Positions 44,120-55,493 of a stretch of DNA of 64,000 nt are shown in pieces. The translations under genes and the position numbers were made by a program. The first letter of the stretch is position 1, and each line of letters begins with the position of its first letter. The notes under the pieces are model-generated. The model saw nothing but the letters and a program-made list of their open reading frames with translations, was not told where the DNA came from and did not search any database. The stretch comes from Diphasiastrum complanatum. Its lineage: Eukaryota > Streptophyta > Lycopodiopsida > Lycopodiales > Lycopodiaceae. The DNA is taken from NCBI GenBank assembly GCA_029204225.1, contig CM055107.1, positions 29,043,410 through 29,107,409 of the forward strand. Direction: 5' to 3'.

Positions 44120-44835
44120 TGAAAAGATCAAAGCCTTGGAAGATTTCCATGGAAAAGCGAACAAGGAACCTGAGAAGTTTGCTAAGACTTTTTGTATTAG
44201 GGAAAATGTCTGGTGTTCCATTTGTACAGGCAATCACACAGTGATGAACAACTGTCCACAATTGAAAAAATGAATGGCAATCAATATTTGTCATCTGTGC
44301 AATTCACTTGATTATGAGACCGCTTATTGCAACTTTAATCCTCAGATTATCCAGCAACAATATGCCCAGATGGGATATCAAGAACCCCTTTACGGAAAGG
44401 ATCCTACAGTCAAACCTCGTCAATCTACTCTTGGGTATCCGGAGCGACTAGTTTTTCCAGCCCCACCAATACAACCTGCTAATCTGACGGAACCAAAATC
44501 TTACAGAGGTAACTAACAATGGAATTACAGTAATGATCATGAAAGTGGACCTTGAGATTAGTATGTTATTTATACTGCCGCACAACAACAAGCATGTAGA
44601 AATTGGTCCAGAGCGCTGCTAGGGGTGGAGAAAATCACAGAGTTGCAGAATGTTCAAACAAGGGCAAATTTGTACCATTATGTCGTGAATGTGGTTATGG
44701 GCATTGCTACAAGGACTGTCCAGCAAGACCGAAGCCGCCACCAGTTACAGCTCCTGTAAATTTGATAGCAATCAAGCAAAGACCAGTAGTTCAACCTGAA
44801 CCAAGTGTACCCTTGATGGTGGTTACTAGGGCTTA
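44120..44835 (+). pseudogene. gag: Gypsy G2 Gag C-terminal region with Cys-rich knuckles
   Basis: Three Cys/His clusters are readable: CSICTGNHTVMNNC, CHLCNSLDYETAYC, CRECGYGHCYKDC. A TGA at about 44270 and a further break near 44515 interrupt the frame. Ends with TRA and TAG near 44835. Confidence 0.8.
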
Positions 44836-45935
44836 GAAGTGAGTATCTGATGTTAGGTCAACCTAATGACTCTTTGACAAAAGTACAAAGAGACAATTGA
44901 TTCATAAGACTCAACCTTATCAATTGATCGCAAGACAATTGTATCGTCACGGAATGGATGATATTTTTTTCAAAGATGTGTTTTACCGCATGAAGTACTT
45001 GAATTAATCATGTTTTCACATGATGGAATGGGCGGAGGACATTTGTCTACATATATCATTGTTCCAAGCTTTTGCAATCAAGGTGTTGGTGGCCTACACT
45101 TCATGAAGACACCGTAAATTACATTCAGTCATGTGATGTTTGCCAACGGGTACGACGTCCTACACGACAGAACTATGAACCATTACATCCAGTTTTATCG
45201 CAAATACCATTTGAGAAATGAGGCCTAGATTATATTGGGCCTATCCATCCTGTGGTAAGAGGATCTCAAGTCAGATATATCATTGTAGCAACCGATTATA
45301 TGACCAAGTGGGTTGAGGCCAAAGCTGTTAAAGTTGCTGATGCGAAATCTACGGCTAAATTCCTCTATGAACACATCATTATTAGATTCGGATGTCTTAT
45401 AGAGATCGTTAATAATGGTGGTACACACTTTGTTAATCAAACTATAAAGTGTTTGTTGGAAGACTTTTTTGTTATACACCGGTTTAGTACTCCTTATCCC
45501 AAGGGTAATGGCCAAGCTGAATCTTCCAATAAGATTCTCTACACTATTATGACAAAAACAGTCGAAGCAAGTCGTATTGACTAGATGTTGTCATGCCAAT
45601 TGAATTTTTAGTACCATCTCTACGCATAGCAGCAACAGAGCGATTAGATGATGACAAATCCTTGTAATTGCGTCATGAAGCCTTGCACAAATTATGTGAA
45701 ACCAAATTGATGGCAGTTGATGCGTTAGTAGCAGAGAAAGTCCGCCGCAAGGCATGGCATGATCGTCGATTACACAAAAAGGATCTGAAAGTGCATTGAT
45801 GTATAAAACTAAGCTGATTAAAGAAAAATTGAAGTTTACCAGTGAAGGACCGTATAAAGTCAAAGAAATACTGAACCATGGAATAGTTATTTTGGAACAT
45901 TTGGATGGGAAACATTTTCGACAATTCAGTTAGCA
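44836..45935 (+). pseudogene. pol: Gypsy G2 integrase
   Basis: Joins directly to the integrase zinc region (PYQLIARQLYRHGMDD), then C-x2-C with VRRPTRQNYEPLHP, FEKxGLDYIGPIHP, the catalytic core (VATDYMTKWVEAKAV, an altered NNGGTHFVN for the usual DNGTxF, then PKGNGQAESSNK), and a C-terminal part that decays to 45935. Protease, RT and RNase H are absent, so G2 is a deletion derivative. The closely related integrase at 61233-61850 shows what the upstream part looked like. Confidence 0.88.
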
Positions 45936-46137
45936 TGATCCGAGACTATGGCTTTATTTTGCTTGTTTTTCAATTTCTTGCTTTCACTACTTGATTGACG
46001 TATTCTTTTGAAAAAGAGAAAAAAAAAAAAGTAAAAAATGTATGGAAAGACTAATGAGCAAAAGTCAGAAATGTCATCAAATCAATAAAAATTGAAGGAA
46101 AGTATTTTCAAGAATCAGATCTTTATGGAAGATAAAT

Positions 46138-46645
46138 TGTCGGAGGGTTTGCAGATCCAAAGGCAACCCTAACCCTAGTAAATAAGTGAGAGGGATTTGG
46201 CAGCCTGCGTGTGTAAGTCCAACCCGATGATCGCATAGTTATTTGATTAATTAGAAAGTCAATAAAAGGACTTTAGGCCTTTTTGCGGGACTTTTAATGT
46301 CGCAGGCCTATATGTCAAGTTAGTGAATAAAGTTGGGACTCCCACCAAAATTGGGTTTAGGATTTAGGGTTTACTGTTTTAGAATTGTTCGCCGAGTTTT
46401 CAGAGGCAAAATCCACCTCAGATATACCTATATTGAGTTGGGCGAACGTTCTTACAACCAATTAATACATGTATCTTGCTTGTACAATGCTCTGGATCTT
46501 AAGGATCTGATCAATCTGATTGTCCAGAAGTGAAATTTAGGCCTTGTACGGTGGTTTTTCCTTGATAACTTTTTACTCCTTGCACTGATTGACCTGAGAT
46601 TTTGATAGTAGTTGGATCTGGTGCAGATCTTTCTGTCAATAATCT
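46138..46645 (+). repeat. Gypsy G2 3' LTR (right edge uncertain)
   Basis: Begins TGTCGGAGGGTTTGCAGATCC, a plausible LTR start about 200 bp after the integrase. A TGTACA at 46481-46486 could be its end (349 bp), or the shared segment 46488-46645 could be its U5. No 5' LTR is visible to compare. AATAAA-like words lie near 46260. Confidence 0.55.
46488..46645 (+). repeat. Segment shared with 1288-1440
   Basis: See the first copy. Here it follows the gypsy LTR in the same orientation as the element. Confidence 0.6.
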
Positions 46646-46746
46646 GGTGAGTACTATCAATCAATCACCATAAGCAATCACCAAGAGAAAGAGGAAGAAC
46701 ACACCATCACACTATTACACTAAGTAAAAGAGAGTACAATAAACCC

Positions 46747-46749
<3 letters not shown>

Positions 46750-46830
<81 letters not shown>

Positions 46831-46838
46831 AAAAAAAA
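46750..46838. repeat. (TA)n-(GA)n-An compound microsatellite
   Basis: About 24 TA units, then about 14 GA units, then a run of A. The same TA-to-GA order occurs at 53297-53357. Confidence 0.97.
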
Positions 46839-47026
46839 AACTAGAAGTTGACTATAGACTAGCCTACAACTACTTACAGCTGGTAACAGTTGTCAACAGT
46901 AAATCGTAAACAGTAACAAGTTTATCATTGGTTTTGTTTGTAATCCTTTTCTTTTTCTTTTCTTTTTTTCTAAATATTTTTATATATTTTTCAAGGACTT
47001 CACGATTATTGCTACATTGACACTTA

Positions 47027-47434
47027 TTAATTTTTTGATTTTTTAAAAGCATTGTGTTTTGAAGTTCTCGAGGCCTTCAGGCTGTCGCCAATCGTTTTTT
47101 CGGAGAAAGTGAATTTAAAATCCCGATCTTTCTTTGTCACGTTCGTTGCCTTTTTGGACCTCCTCGCTGGCGCTGCATGTGTGTGTGCGTGGGTGGCACG
47201 GTCTGATCTGCTGGGGTGAACCGCTGGTGTAGGTGAGGTTTTTGCTTTGTTCAAATCAGCGCCAATCACGACCAAGCAGTATGCTCGGTTGCCAAAGAAT
47301 TTATCATGAATGGTTTTTTCCAACTCGAATCGAATCTCTGTATTTAGGCTCCAGTCACGGCTTGTGATCTCATGAAATTTTGCTACTTCATTTTCAAAAT
47401 CCTCATTCTCAGATCGCTGATAGCAATTTTTCAC
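47027..47434 (-). other. Unrecognised 135-codon open frame
   Basis: Minus-strand frame with an acidic N-terminal part, a middle rich in Ala, His and Thr, and a Lys-rich end. GC content is higher than its surroundings. No motif recognised and no conserved relative in the window, so it may be chance. Confidence 0.3.
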
Positions 47435-47464
47435 ATTTTTCTCTGTTGAATTAGGATTAGGATC

Positions 47465-47715
47465 TTAACAGTTGTTCATCTGTTCGAGCGCCTGTTCACC
47501 TGTTCATCTGCGCTTTTCAAGTAGCTCGTCAAGCTCGCTCATTTAAGAACCCTCATGTATGTTCAAGCAACTCTTCAAGCATGCTTTGTGAAGAACCCTC
47601 ATCGCTGTTCAAACTCTATTCAAACACCCTCATCACAGTTCTAAATCGATTCAAACAGCTTCAGAGATTTTTAAGCACCTGTTCAAGCTACCTCATCTCT
47701 GTTAAAACTCGTGGT
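47465..47715. repeat. Degenerate GTTCAA-rich repeat
   Basis: Words of the type CTGTTCA, GTTCAAGC and CCTCATCxCTGTTCAAA recur about ten times in 250 bp at spacings of roughly 15-40 bp. It looks like an old, expanded minisatellite. Confidence 0.5.
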
Positions 47716-48432
47716 AGTCATCTCGTTGTGGGTTGAAGTGGATTTGCCAAAAGAAGAATTTGCAATTGAAGGCCTGATTGGCTGCCAACAATCTGCCCTG
47801 GTGCATCGCTGACAACCAGTCTTTTATTTGCCAAAAAAGTGTTATTTTTGCCTGCGGTCTGGCGCTACTAGGGTTTTCTACCTATCAAACAATATCAAAC
47901 AATCACTACAGAAGCTGCCAAATCTGCGATAGGTTTGCAAAAAATTGCTCTATCAAATCGGATTTGTTCTACTGAGATTCGAGACCCTGTCACTGCTAAA
48001 AATTATTGGACACTTGATGTAGCAATCATTGTTACCAGCCAGCTGTTTAGAGCCACATTGGTCTGCAGATTCTTCCTTGCTGAATTGCGCTCAGGGTGCA
48101 CTACAAAAGTTGGCTTAGGGCAATCAGAGAGCTGGAAAGGTACAAGCTGTCTGAAAACTTCAGAATTACAGTTTGTTTAAAGCAGATGTTTTGTTTTCCC
48201 ATCCTTTCGTCCCTTTTTTGGGTCACTGATCTGGGGCAGCAGACATCTCAGACAGCATTCTGTCTACTATTGAGACTTTTCATGGTTTTTTTGTCTGAAT
48301 CAGACTTGCTTCAAATTCTATTTTTGTTGGTTAGTAAAATCAAACTATTGTGCATTTCTTTGCTTTCTTCAGAGATAGTGAGTACTCGTGTCAATTCCCT
48401 TGTATTACTATCACCTCATTTGAGACTATATT

Positions 48433-48585
48433 ATGGCAGACGAACATGTTGATATTCCTGCTAGCTCACAATTGGACTCGAATCACTGCCAGGCACTAAC
48501 CAATTATTCTCTGTTTATTGGCATCCTATGTTCACCAGAGATGTGTAGCATTGATGCTATGAGAATTGTTCCATCTAAAGAGTAA
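48433..48585 (+). other. Small open frame, 50 codons
   Basis: ATG at 48433 to TAA at 48583-48585, reading MADEHVDIPASSQLD at the start. It ends 25 bp before the hAT-like MITE. No family recognised. It may be a first exon whose remainder is disrupted, or chance. Confidence 0.25.
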
Positions 48586-48602
48586 GATATGTTGCAACAT
48601 CT

Positions 48603-49361
48603 ACCCCAACCATAGTTGCAGCGCGACTCAGAATCGCGATCCCGATTCGCGATTCGGGATTTTTCCAAAATCGTGTAAATTCGTTATTTTTTTTTTTTTG
48701 AAATTTTCTTAGGCAATATGGGTATCAGATGAAAGCTCCGATCGAGGGGATTATGATTGTTTAGTTTGTCGACTGTTTCGGGTGCGAAACACCAAAAAGT
48801 GTGTTTTCACTCGGGGAGTTGGAAGGCCAAATCATGAAGAGGCCTTACCGTCGGGGCCGGGGTCTACCGGCAGCCCCCGAACCCCGCGGTTGGGGGGCGT
48901 TGCCCCCCAAACCCCCCACCGGGGGGCTACTCCCCCCCGAACCCCCTAGAGCTTCTTGCTATATAGCGACTGTAGATAAAAATGCCACCGCCCCCCTTAA
49001 GATAAAAATGGGGTCCAAATGCGCGCGAGAAGGGCCCAATATTTATGCCCCCAACTGTATGTACATTGCACTCACATCTCCAGTGAACCAATTGCAAAAG
49101 TGATTATCATCCATATAGTTGATAGTCCAAACTATAGCATTAACATTTACTGAAAACCAGAGCAAATGACAACCGGATAGCTACTGAAAATAAGATCTGT
49201 TTGTGCCTCATCTATTGCACTTCTGAGAGGCAAAACGCTGGGTTGACCATTGATCCCCTAAAAAAATTTCAGCAATAAGATATTTTTCCAAAAAAAAAAA
49301 AAAAAAAGAAATTTGCGATTCTAGGTCGCGAATCGCGATTCGCTGCAACTATGACCCCAAC
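48603..49361. mobile_element. hAT-like MITE with 8-bp target duplications
   Basis: Element 48611-49353 (743 bp), flanked by ACCCCAAC at 48603-48610 and 49354-49361. Terminal inverted repeat begins CATAGTTGCAGCG and continues into AATCGCGATTCG-rich sequence on both sides. An 8-bp duplication fits the hAT superfamily. It encodes no transposase. Its centre (48840-48960) is extremely GC-rich with runs of C and G that can pair (CCCCCC/GGGGGG), unlike all other DNA here; a Pro-rich open frame there (48801-49103) is a by-product. Confidence 0.88.
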
Positions 49362-49942
49362 ATAAAAAAGGAACACAAAAAAAAGAAAATTTTCCCTCAT
49401 GAGGAATGAAAACGAGAGTATTAGATTGAAAAATTATAGTCACAATGAGAGTAGGAAGACCGACAGTTTGTCTAATAAATAATCATAACAGTTTGCCTAA
49501 TAAATCTTATTTTAGTTCAAAATGTATGTTTCTATGCTTGTTTAGAGTTTTTTTTAAGTTCATAAAGCTTGAGTGGCACACTTACATTTACGCTTCTTTA
49601 TATGATAGGTCATTGCTCGGCCTTTATGTATTGAACAAGGAACTCGATACGATGTATCAATATTTCAGATCAACTATTTTTATTTTAAGTTAGGTTATGT
49701 CTTCATGTCGATATTTTGTCCTCCGCAAACTTTTTTCACTCTATCGCATTTTGATTGTCATGTAACTGGAAGTAAATTGAATTAACGAAGATTGTAGCAT
49801 GAATTTCGATACGTTGTATCAAAATTCTGACTGCAAAATAGCCTAAGCCATACATTTTTTAGTCGATTTTTTAGGTTGTTGACCATTTTTTGTGATTTGT
49901 TAGGTTTATTGCCTTGAATCTGCGTCATTTTTCAATATAACA
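49362..49942. other. No gene seen
   Basis: AT-rich DNA between the MITE and the ParB-like pseudogene; may be upstream or intron sequence of the latter. Confidence 0.4.
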
Positions 49943-51694
49943 ATGATGCATACTAGCAATACCCAAAAGTGCATCCGATTCAAGTTTGGTTCACAAGATG
50001 GGGATGATTCTCAAACTCCTCCAAGGAAAGCTCCATCAAAAAAATCAAGTGAACCTCCTCGAGTGTCCAAAGTCCAAGTGTCTCAATCATGAGTGGGCCG
50101 TCAAGTATAATCAAGAAGATGGCATTAAGCTTTATATGTGCTGAAAGCCTAGCATTGAGATAGAGATGAAAGATTCTAAATGTTGTGGCCCAGTGTCATG
50201 GGTTGATTATGAAGGAGAGGATGATCTAGATACACTCATTTTGACAATGGAGGATCCTGATAATCAGAAGATAGCAAAGATGTTGTTTGCACTGAAGGAT
50301 AAACATTGCCGATTTGATTTATGCTCTATCAATCTTATCTCGACGATTACCTAACTCTAGTAATATGATCGTTAGCCTTGGTCCATTTGTGCGCAAAGAA
50401 GTTGCATTGGAACCCTCTGCAATAGAGGATGGATCGACAAAGAGAAAGGCTATTGTCAATGAAGAACCTCCTAAGAAAATGAAGACCAAGGTTCAAGAAG
50501 AAATTGCAGAACCATCCAAGAAATCAAAGAAACACCACCAAAAGGATACAAACATGACAAAGAAACTGAAGAGCACAGCTCATCTGAAGAAAAAAGTGAA
50601 GAAAACTTGCTTGGCTTTATGTTGATCAGTGGAGTTTTTACTTCTGAACAAAATCATATACGAGAGATTGTGGTCAGAGATAAATTGGTTAGCCATCGTA
50701 TTTTTCAGTTGCCAATTTCTAGAATTCATAGACCACCCGTGATCCAGGTACATAGCGAAGACCTCTCGAAGTACGGGCGCCTCATAATGTCCATGTATCA
50801 AATTTAATGAAGAAAATGAAACTAAATTCTCATGCCATTGGAGTTTCGTTCATCGTTTTAGTGGATCCTGTAGAATGCCCAACCAAGAAAGACTTCAAGG
50901 AAGAAAAAGCAATGAATTATAACTACTTTGTAATTGGTGGGTCGCATTCCGCAAAGGCTCGTAGACAATTGATGGCCATGTACCTTGCCTCCATGGTTTT
51001 TGGTTTTGTTGATTGCAAGGTTTTCGTTGGGTTAACGATTGAAGAAAGAAAACTTTTAGCTTGGGATCATAATAATGATAATGGTTATCGAGCAAAGTTG
51101 TCTTTTATTGAGAAAATAAGGTTTTTCATCACGAATTCGAAGACGATATAACGAAATATGAGAAGCCTGATGTAAATCTCAAAAGAACCTATTTGCTCAA
51201 AGTTGGAGTCTTAATTGACGAGTCAGAGAAGTCAGACGATTTAAGATGATTTGATCCGTTGTTCCAAATAGCCTTCCGCACTAGAAAGATTTGGGAGCTT
51301 CAGGATAAAATCTTTAAACAAGGAGCTTAAAGGCCAAAAAACTGCGAGAGGTAAGGATGAAATTGCAGGTGAAAAAAAATCAAAAAGTAAAATAAAAGAT
51401 TTGTTTATAAAAGAACTGCCAGAAGATATGAAAGGCCATCTATGGAGGTCTTTGCAAAAAGTGAAAGATGAGGTCGTACTCACCTCTCCTTCACCAAGCA
51501 GCAAGTATGTGGGCGCACAGTCTACGTTCCGCAGTTCTACTCCAATTGCCTGCTGCGACGAAGTAGAGCTGGATTTGACTGTCAAGATATCGATCAAGTC
51601 GCTCAAAAGATGCAGTTCATGAGCAGCGATTATTGTTGATAGAGGAAGAAAAAGCAGGTCCATGCTTAGTTATTGCTTTTGAAAATTGGGACAC
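49943..51694 (+). pseudogene. Unrecognised gene with a ParB/sulfiredoxin-like segment
   Basis: A plus-strand coding trace that changes frame several times and contains stops, but is protein-like throughout. Order: MMHTSNTQKCIRFKF with a basic Pro/Ser tail; EWAVKYNQEDGIKLYMC; an acidic DYEGEDDLDTL part; a Lys-rich linker (50440-50610) resembling a nuclear localisation signal; then LPISRIHRPPVIQVHSEDL, later YFVIGGSHSAKARRQL and KVFVGLTIEERKLLAWDHN. The I-x-RPP start, the GGxHxxxA loop and the ERxLLAxxHN helix resemble the ParB N-terminal nucleotide-binding fold. The trace continues with LPEDMKGHLWRSLQKVKDE and IEEEKAGPCLVIAFENWD, where it is cut by the tubulin pseudogene. No intron was needed to read it. 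Identity is inference; the family is unknown to me. Confidence 0.5.
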
Positions 51695-53100
51695 TGCATC
51701 TCGATCCATATTGGCCAGACAAACATCTAGGTTGGGAATGCTTGTTGGGAATTATACTGTTCGGAGCATGAATTCATCCTGGTGCGCAGATGCTCAGTGA
51801 TAAGACTGTTGGAGATGGAGATGATGCCTTCAACACATTTTCCAGTGAAACTAGAACAAGAAAGTATGTGTTGAGGTCTATTTTCTTGATTTGGAACCAA
51901 CTGTCATATGGTACCTATCATTAGCTATTTCAAAGAAAAACTTATAAGTGGCAGAGAAGATGCGGCAAACAACTTTGCCAGGGGTACATTATACAATTGG
52001 TAAGGACATTGTGGATCTAATTTGTTTGGACCGCACCAAAAAATTGGCAAACAATTGCACTAGGCTGCAAGGCTTTCTCGTATTTACTAATGTTGGAGGT
52101 GGCATAGGATCCAATCTTGGACCTTTAATATTTCTTTAGCGTCTATCTGTTGATTATAATGTATGGAAAGAAATCCAAGCTTGGTTTCACAGTCTCTCTG
52201 TTCAAGTTTCCATGTCCGTTGTAGAGCCTTACAGTAGTGTTCTGTCAACTCATCGTTTGTTGGAGCACACAGATGTGCCTGTGCTGCTTGAGAATGAAGC
52301 TATTTATGACATTCGTCTACGGCCATTAGACATAGAGTGTTCACTTACACCAACCTCAACTGACTAGTCTCGCAGGTCATTAGAGGAGTTTTGAGTTCCA
52401 AAAAGACCCTTTAAGAATTCGTGCAAGATGCCTTTTTTATTATTAAAATATTATAACACTAATACTTTTGACTTGCCATAACTTTTTAATTGTAGCTCAA
52501 AAGTATGTCATGTAACATATCATTGGAAAGCCCTTGTTGAGCACTTTCCAATGCACCATACTCCGCTAAATTCGGACTTACCACTAAAAAGTTATGCCAT
52601 TTTTAGTATGGAATCAAAATGTGGACTCAAAAAGTTACGTTACGTAGATTTTAAATTTAAGTGTTTTGATTGGTCCATGTGTAAGAAAAATTTGAGAAAA
52701 AATATAAAAAGAATCTTTACCAAGGGTCTTTTTTGGATTTAGAACTCCTCTAATGTATATCATCTTTGACAGTGTCTCTTCGATTTGATAGATCTCTCAA
52801 CGTAGACATAACTGAATTTTAGACCAACTTGGTTCCTTACCCTTAAATCCATTTTATGCTTTCGTTGTATGATCTTGTGATATCAACTGAAAAAACTTAT
52901 CATGAGCAACTCTTAGTTGCTGAGATTATATATAAGCATTGCCTTTGAACCTTTCTCCCATGATAGCAAACTGTGATCCTCGCCACGACAAATATATGGC
53001 TTGCAGTCTGATGTATCGTAGAGATGTGGTTCAAAAAGATGTGGGCATTGTAGTGAGAACAATCAACACGAAGAGGACTATAATCCAATTCGTGGACTGG
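51695..53100 (+). pseudogene. TUA: Alpha-tubulin processed pseudogene
   Basis: Reads from the fourth codon of alpha-tubulin (CISIHIGQ) through VGNACWELYC, DKTVGDGDDAFNTF, the [14 protein letters not shown] block, [17 protein letters not shown] (a degraded form of the GGGTGSG nucleotide-binding loop), [23 protein letters not shown], then after a MITE SLRFDRSLNVDITEF, TNLVPYP, STEKTYHEQL, MWFKKMW and [11 protein letters not shown] at 53100. That is about three quarters of the protein without introns, missing the start codon and the last 100 residues. Many shifts and stops occur. It lies inside the ParB-like trace, so it is a retrocopy inserted there; no poly(A) tail remains because the 3' end is truncated. 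Confidence 0.93.
52381..52752. mobile_element. MITE inside the alpha-tubulin pseudogene
   Basis: 372 bp that split the tubulin reading between codons for Val-Ile and Ser-Ser-Leu-Thr. The ends form an inverted repeat of about 35 bp (left TAGAGGAGTTTTGAGTTCC, right its near complement ending AACTCCTCTA), both leading to a CCAAAAAGACCC-like word. The flanks (GGTCAT left, ATGTATAT right) could be a diverged target duplication. It has no coding capacity. Superfamily not assigned. Confidence 0.8.
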
Positions 53101-53290
53101 TAATTTAAATAAAGTAATTATATATTATCTCAATAGTTGATTTACATCTACAAATAAGTTTTTTGGTGCCATATAAGAGATGGATCTTTTTTTCATATAA
53201 TATGTCTCCTCAATAGAAAAATTTATGCATTTCAATGTTTAAGTTATTTCTCTCTTCCTGAAATGCTTTTCTCATAAGTGTGTGTATATG

Positions 53291-53358
<68 letters not shown>

Positions 53359-53984
53359 AGCATGTGCTTTTCTACTTATTCTAGCAAAATCACAAGTAAT
53401 CTAAACTATCGTTTTATCTAGCAAAATTTGAATTTCCATTATCAAAGCCTCTACAATTTTAGACTTAAAACTTCTATCATTTATTAAAATGGATTCAATT
53501 CATTTACCTATCAATATTTCCAACTGATTCATTATCTTTCATATTTTGATGAGAAACTAATGTAGATCTACAAGAAAAGACGACAATTCAAAAAACATTT
53601 TAGGCTTATTACAAAATTAGTATATCTAATTAATCGAAGAACATCAATGAGAATGTTTTCAATTAGTTTAGAAATCCTTCTATTTTGATTACTGCCTTTT
53701 GACATATTATGAATATCCTTATAAGTTTTTGCTTTTATGTATTGTTCGCAACCTTCTTCTTTAACAATTTCACATTGTTTAGTAATTGTAAGCTCTCAAA
53801 AAAGAATAAAATACAATATAACTATCATTGAAAATGTATCTTCATAATTTTGCAATATTTCACAATATTCTATTTTTCCATAATTTTTGTTGCACACTCA
53901 TAAAACTAGTTGAGTTCTTTTGGAGAATAAGATATTTTAGAGTGTTAGTATCTTGAAGGTAAAAAGGTTCATTTCTCCATAGAT
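53101..53984. other. AT-rich DNA with one microsatellite, no gene
   Basis: No supported frame. Contains the compound microsatellite below. Confidence 0.5.
53297..53357. repeat. (TA)n-(GA)n compound microsatellite
   Basis: About 20 TA units followed by about 11 GA units, same order as at 46750. Confidence 0.97.
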
Positions 53985-54300
53985 CCAAGTTTTTCTTTCT
54001 TTCAGTCCTCTAATAGGGCCAATCATCAGCAAATATTGAGACTCCTTTGACTCTTCTTTTTTGCAAAGATGCGAAACCAATAGAAATATCTGAATGGAGA
54101 TGACACAATATGATCATGAAAAAAAAGTACAAAAACAATCACAAGCACCAGAGCATTCAAATTTTTTTTACCAAAATGTATTCGAATGCAATAAATAGAT
54201 ATATATGTATCTAGTAGTACATCAACAATTATGTAGGATTGATTTTGTAATGGTGCCTTTTCTTGATTCAAATGTGAACATGGTGCTCATAAATGCCCTC
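53985..54300 (-). repeat. Dispersed repeat with exon-like core, copy 2
   Basis: Partner of 1-300. On the minus strand a TTCAG acceptor near 54095 leads into ISIGFASLQKRRVKG and on to a stop at about 54010. The first copy has IPIDLAPLQRRGGNG at the same place. Confidence 0.45.
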
Positions 54301-54742
54301 ATCTAGCAAGTGACATGACACCCAAATATTCCACCGTTACTTGCTATTGACACTATCTCAATTAATTTTGAACTTTGTCAAAATCCATTTTCAAAATTGG
54401 ACAAGAGAATTTCAAGATAGAATTTAATCACAAAATAATTGAAACTTTGACAATATCCGATACTTATTTTATAAGAGTTCAAAAAGGGTATCTAAACCAC
54501 TCTGCATATATGAAAGATTCACAAAATGTCATCAAACATCACATATATATATATCATATATTCGAATCAATGTTGCTTAATCAAATAAGAAATGTGCAAA
54601 GATAGGTTTCAAAATATATGTATCTATTATTTATCAAAAAAGAGCGGTAACAACCCCTACTGCTTGAAGTAGTAACTATATATTTGTCTTTGTGGTTTAG
54701 GCATAACTGTCATTACAAATTTAACTATGTATATAAATCTAA
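54301..54742. other. No gene seen
   Basis: AT-rich; a 76-codon plus frame (54375-54605) has no motif. Confidence 0.4.
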
Positions 54743-54946
54743 TTAGATATCTAACTCTACACATTCGTCACCCCCCTCAGATTTATCTGTATCAAGATCT
54801 TCTTTTGAAGAATTTGTGTTTGGGGGTGATTCTAAGGTGTTATGGACCTCCAAGTATGCTTTCATTTGTTTTATATTTTCTACATTGTCGATAACAATTA
54901 AATTTCTCCCAATGTTGTTCAGGAGTGGCGCTACATAGTAAGACAT
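54743..54946 (-). other. Unrecognised acidic open frame
   Basis: 67 codons reading MSYYVAPLLNNIGRN with a C-terminus rich in Asp, Glu and Ser. It may be the end of the frame at 54999-55280 on the same strand. No family recognised. Confidence 0.3.
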
Positions 54947-54998
54947 CCTTTAAAGACACACGGACCAGCTTGGAGCAGAGAATGATTCAATGATACTG

Positions 54999-55284
54999 CT
55001 AATACTTTGCTCTTTTTCTGTGAATTGGTTTACAAGTCACAAAACTTTCAGAAGATTTTCCACTGTCGCCGAAGCATAGGGTTAACAATTTAAGTTTGCT
55101 ATCAGCAACATCATTCGAAGAATCTGAGTTATATAAGACAAACAACACTGTCTGCAGGTTTTGAACAGACAAATTGCCCTGCTTCAATGGATTTGCAAGC
55201 TCGTAGTAACCTTCAAAAACTTTGCATTTTAAATCTTTCATTTTGTGAAGGCTAGTCTTTATTCCCTCTTTCATACCTTGCTCC
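54999..55284 (-). other. Unrecognised open frame, possible host exon
   Basis: About 95 codons, from GMKEGIKTSLHKMKD to HRKRAKY. It looks protein-like (a YYELANPLKQG segment and a VLFVLYNSDSS strand) but no domain is recognised. The frame stays open further right to 55382, but that part is the reverse of gypsy G3 RT and is a shadow. Confidence 0.35.
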
Positions 55285-55493
55285 AAGAACAAGATGACAA
55301 CTTTGCCTGGAGTTATAGTGATCTTAAGGGCATTCCACCAACACAGTAGTTCAACACACCATACCCTTGCTGGATGGAGCAATCCCCAAGGTGAGTCGCT
55401 ACTACCGCTGCAATCTGAATTACACAGAGCTGATCAAACAGGAGTTGCAGAAGCTATTGGATGCAGATTTCATTTATGAAATCGAGCACACGG
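55285..55493 (+). pseudogene. pol: Gypsy G3: start of reverse transcriptase
   Basis: Reads NFAWSYSDLKGIPP, then after a frameshift QHTIPLLDGAIPK, RCNLNYTELIKQELQKLL and DADFIYEIEHT. It is cut at 55493 by the Cop-C relative and resumes at 60196 after the duplicated CACGG. Confidence 0.9.

Noticed and set aside
44018-44294. Minus-strand frames opposite the gypsy G2 Gag
   Set aside because: Antisense shadows of Gag with no motif.
48801-49103. Pro-rich 100-residue protein
   Set aside because: It is the GC-rich core of a MITE read in one frame; no start or conservation argument.
55285-55382. Rightward extension of the minus-strand frame 54999-55382
   Set aside because: The opposite strand clearly encodes gypsy RT here (NFAWSYSDLKGIPP), so this part of the minus frame is a shadow.
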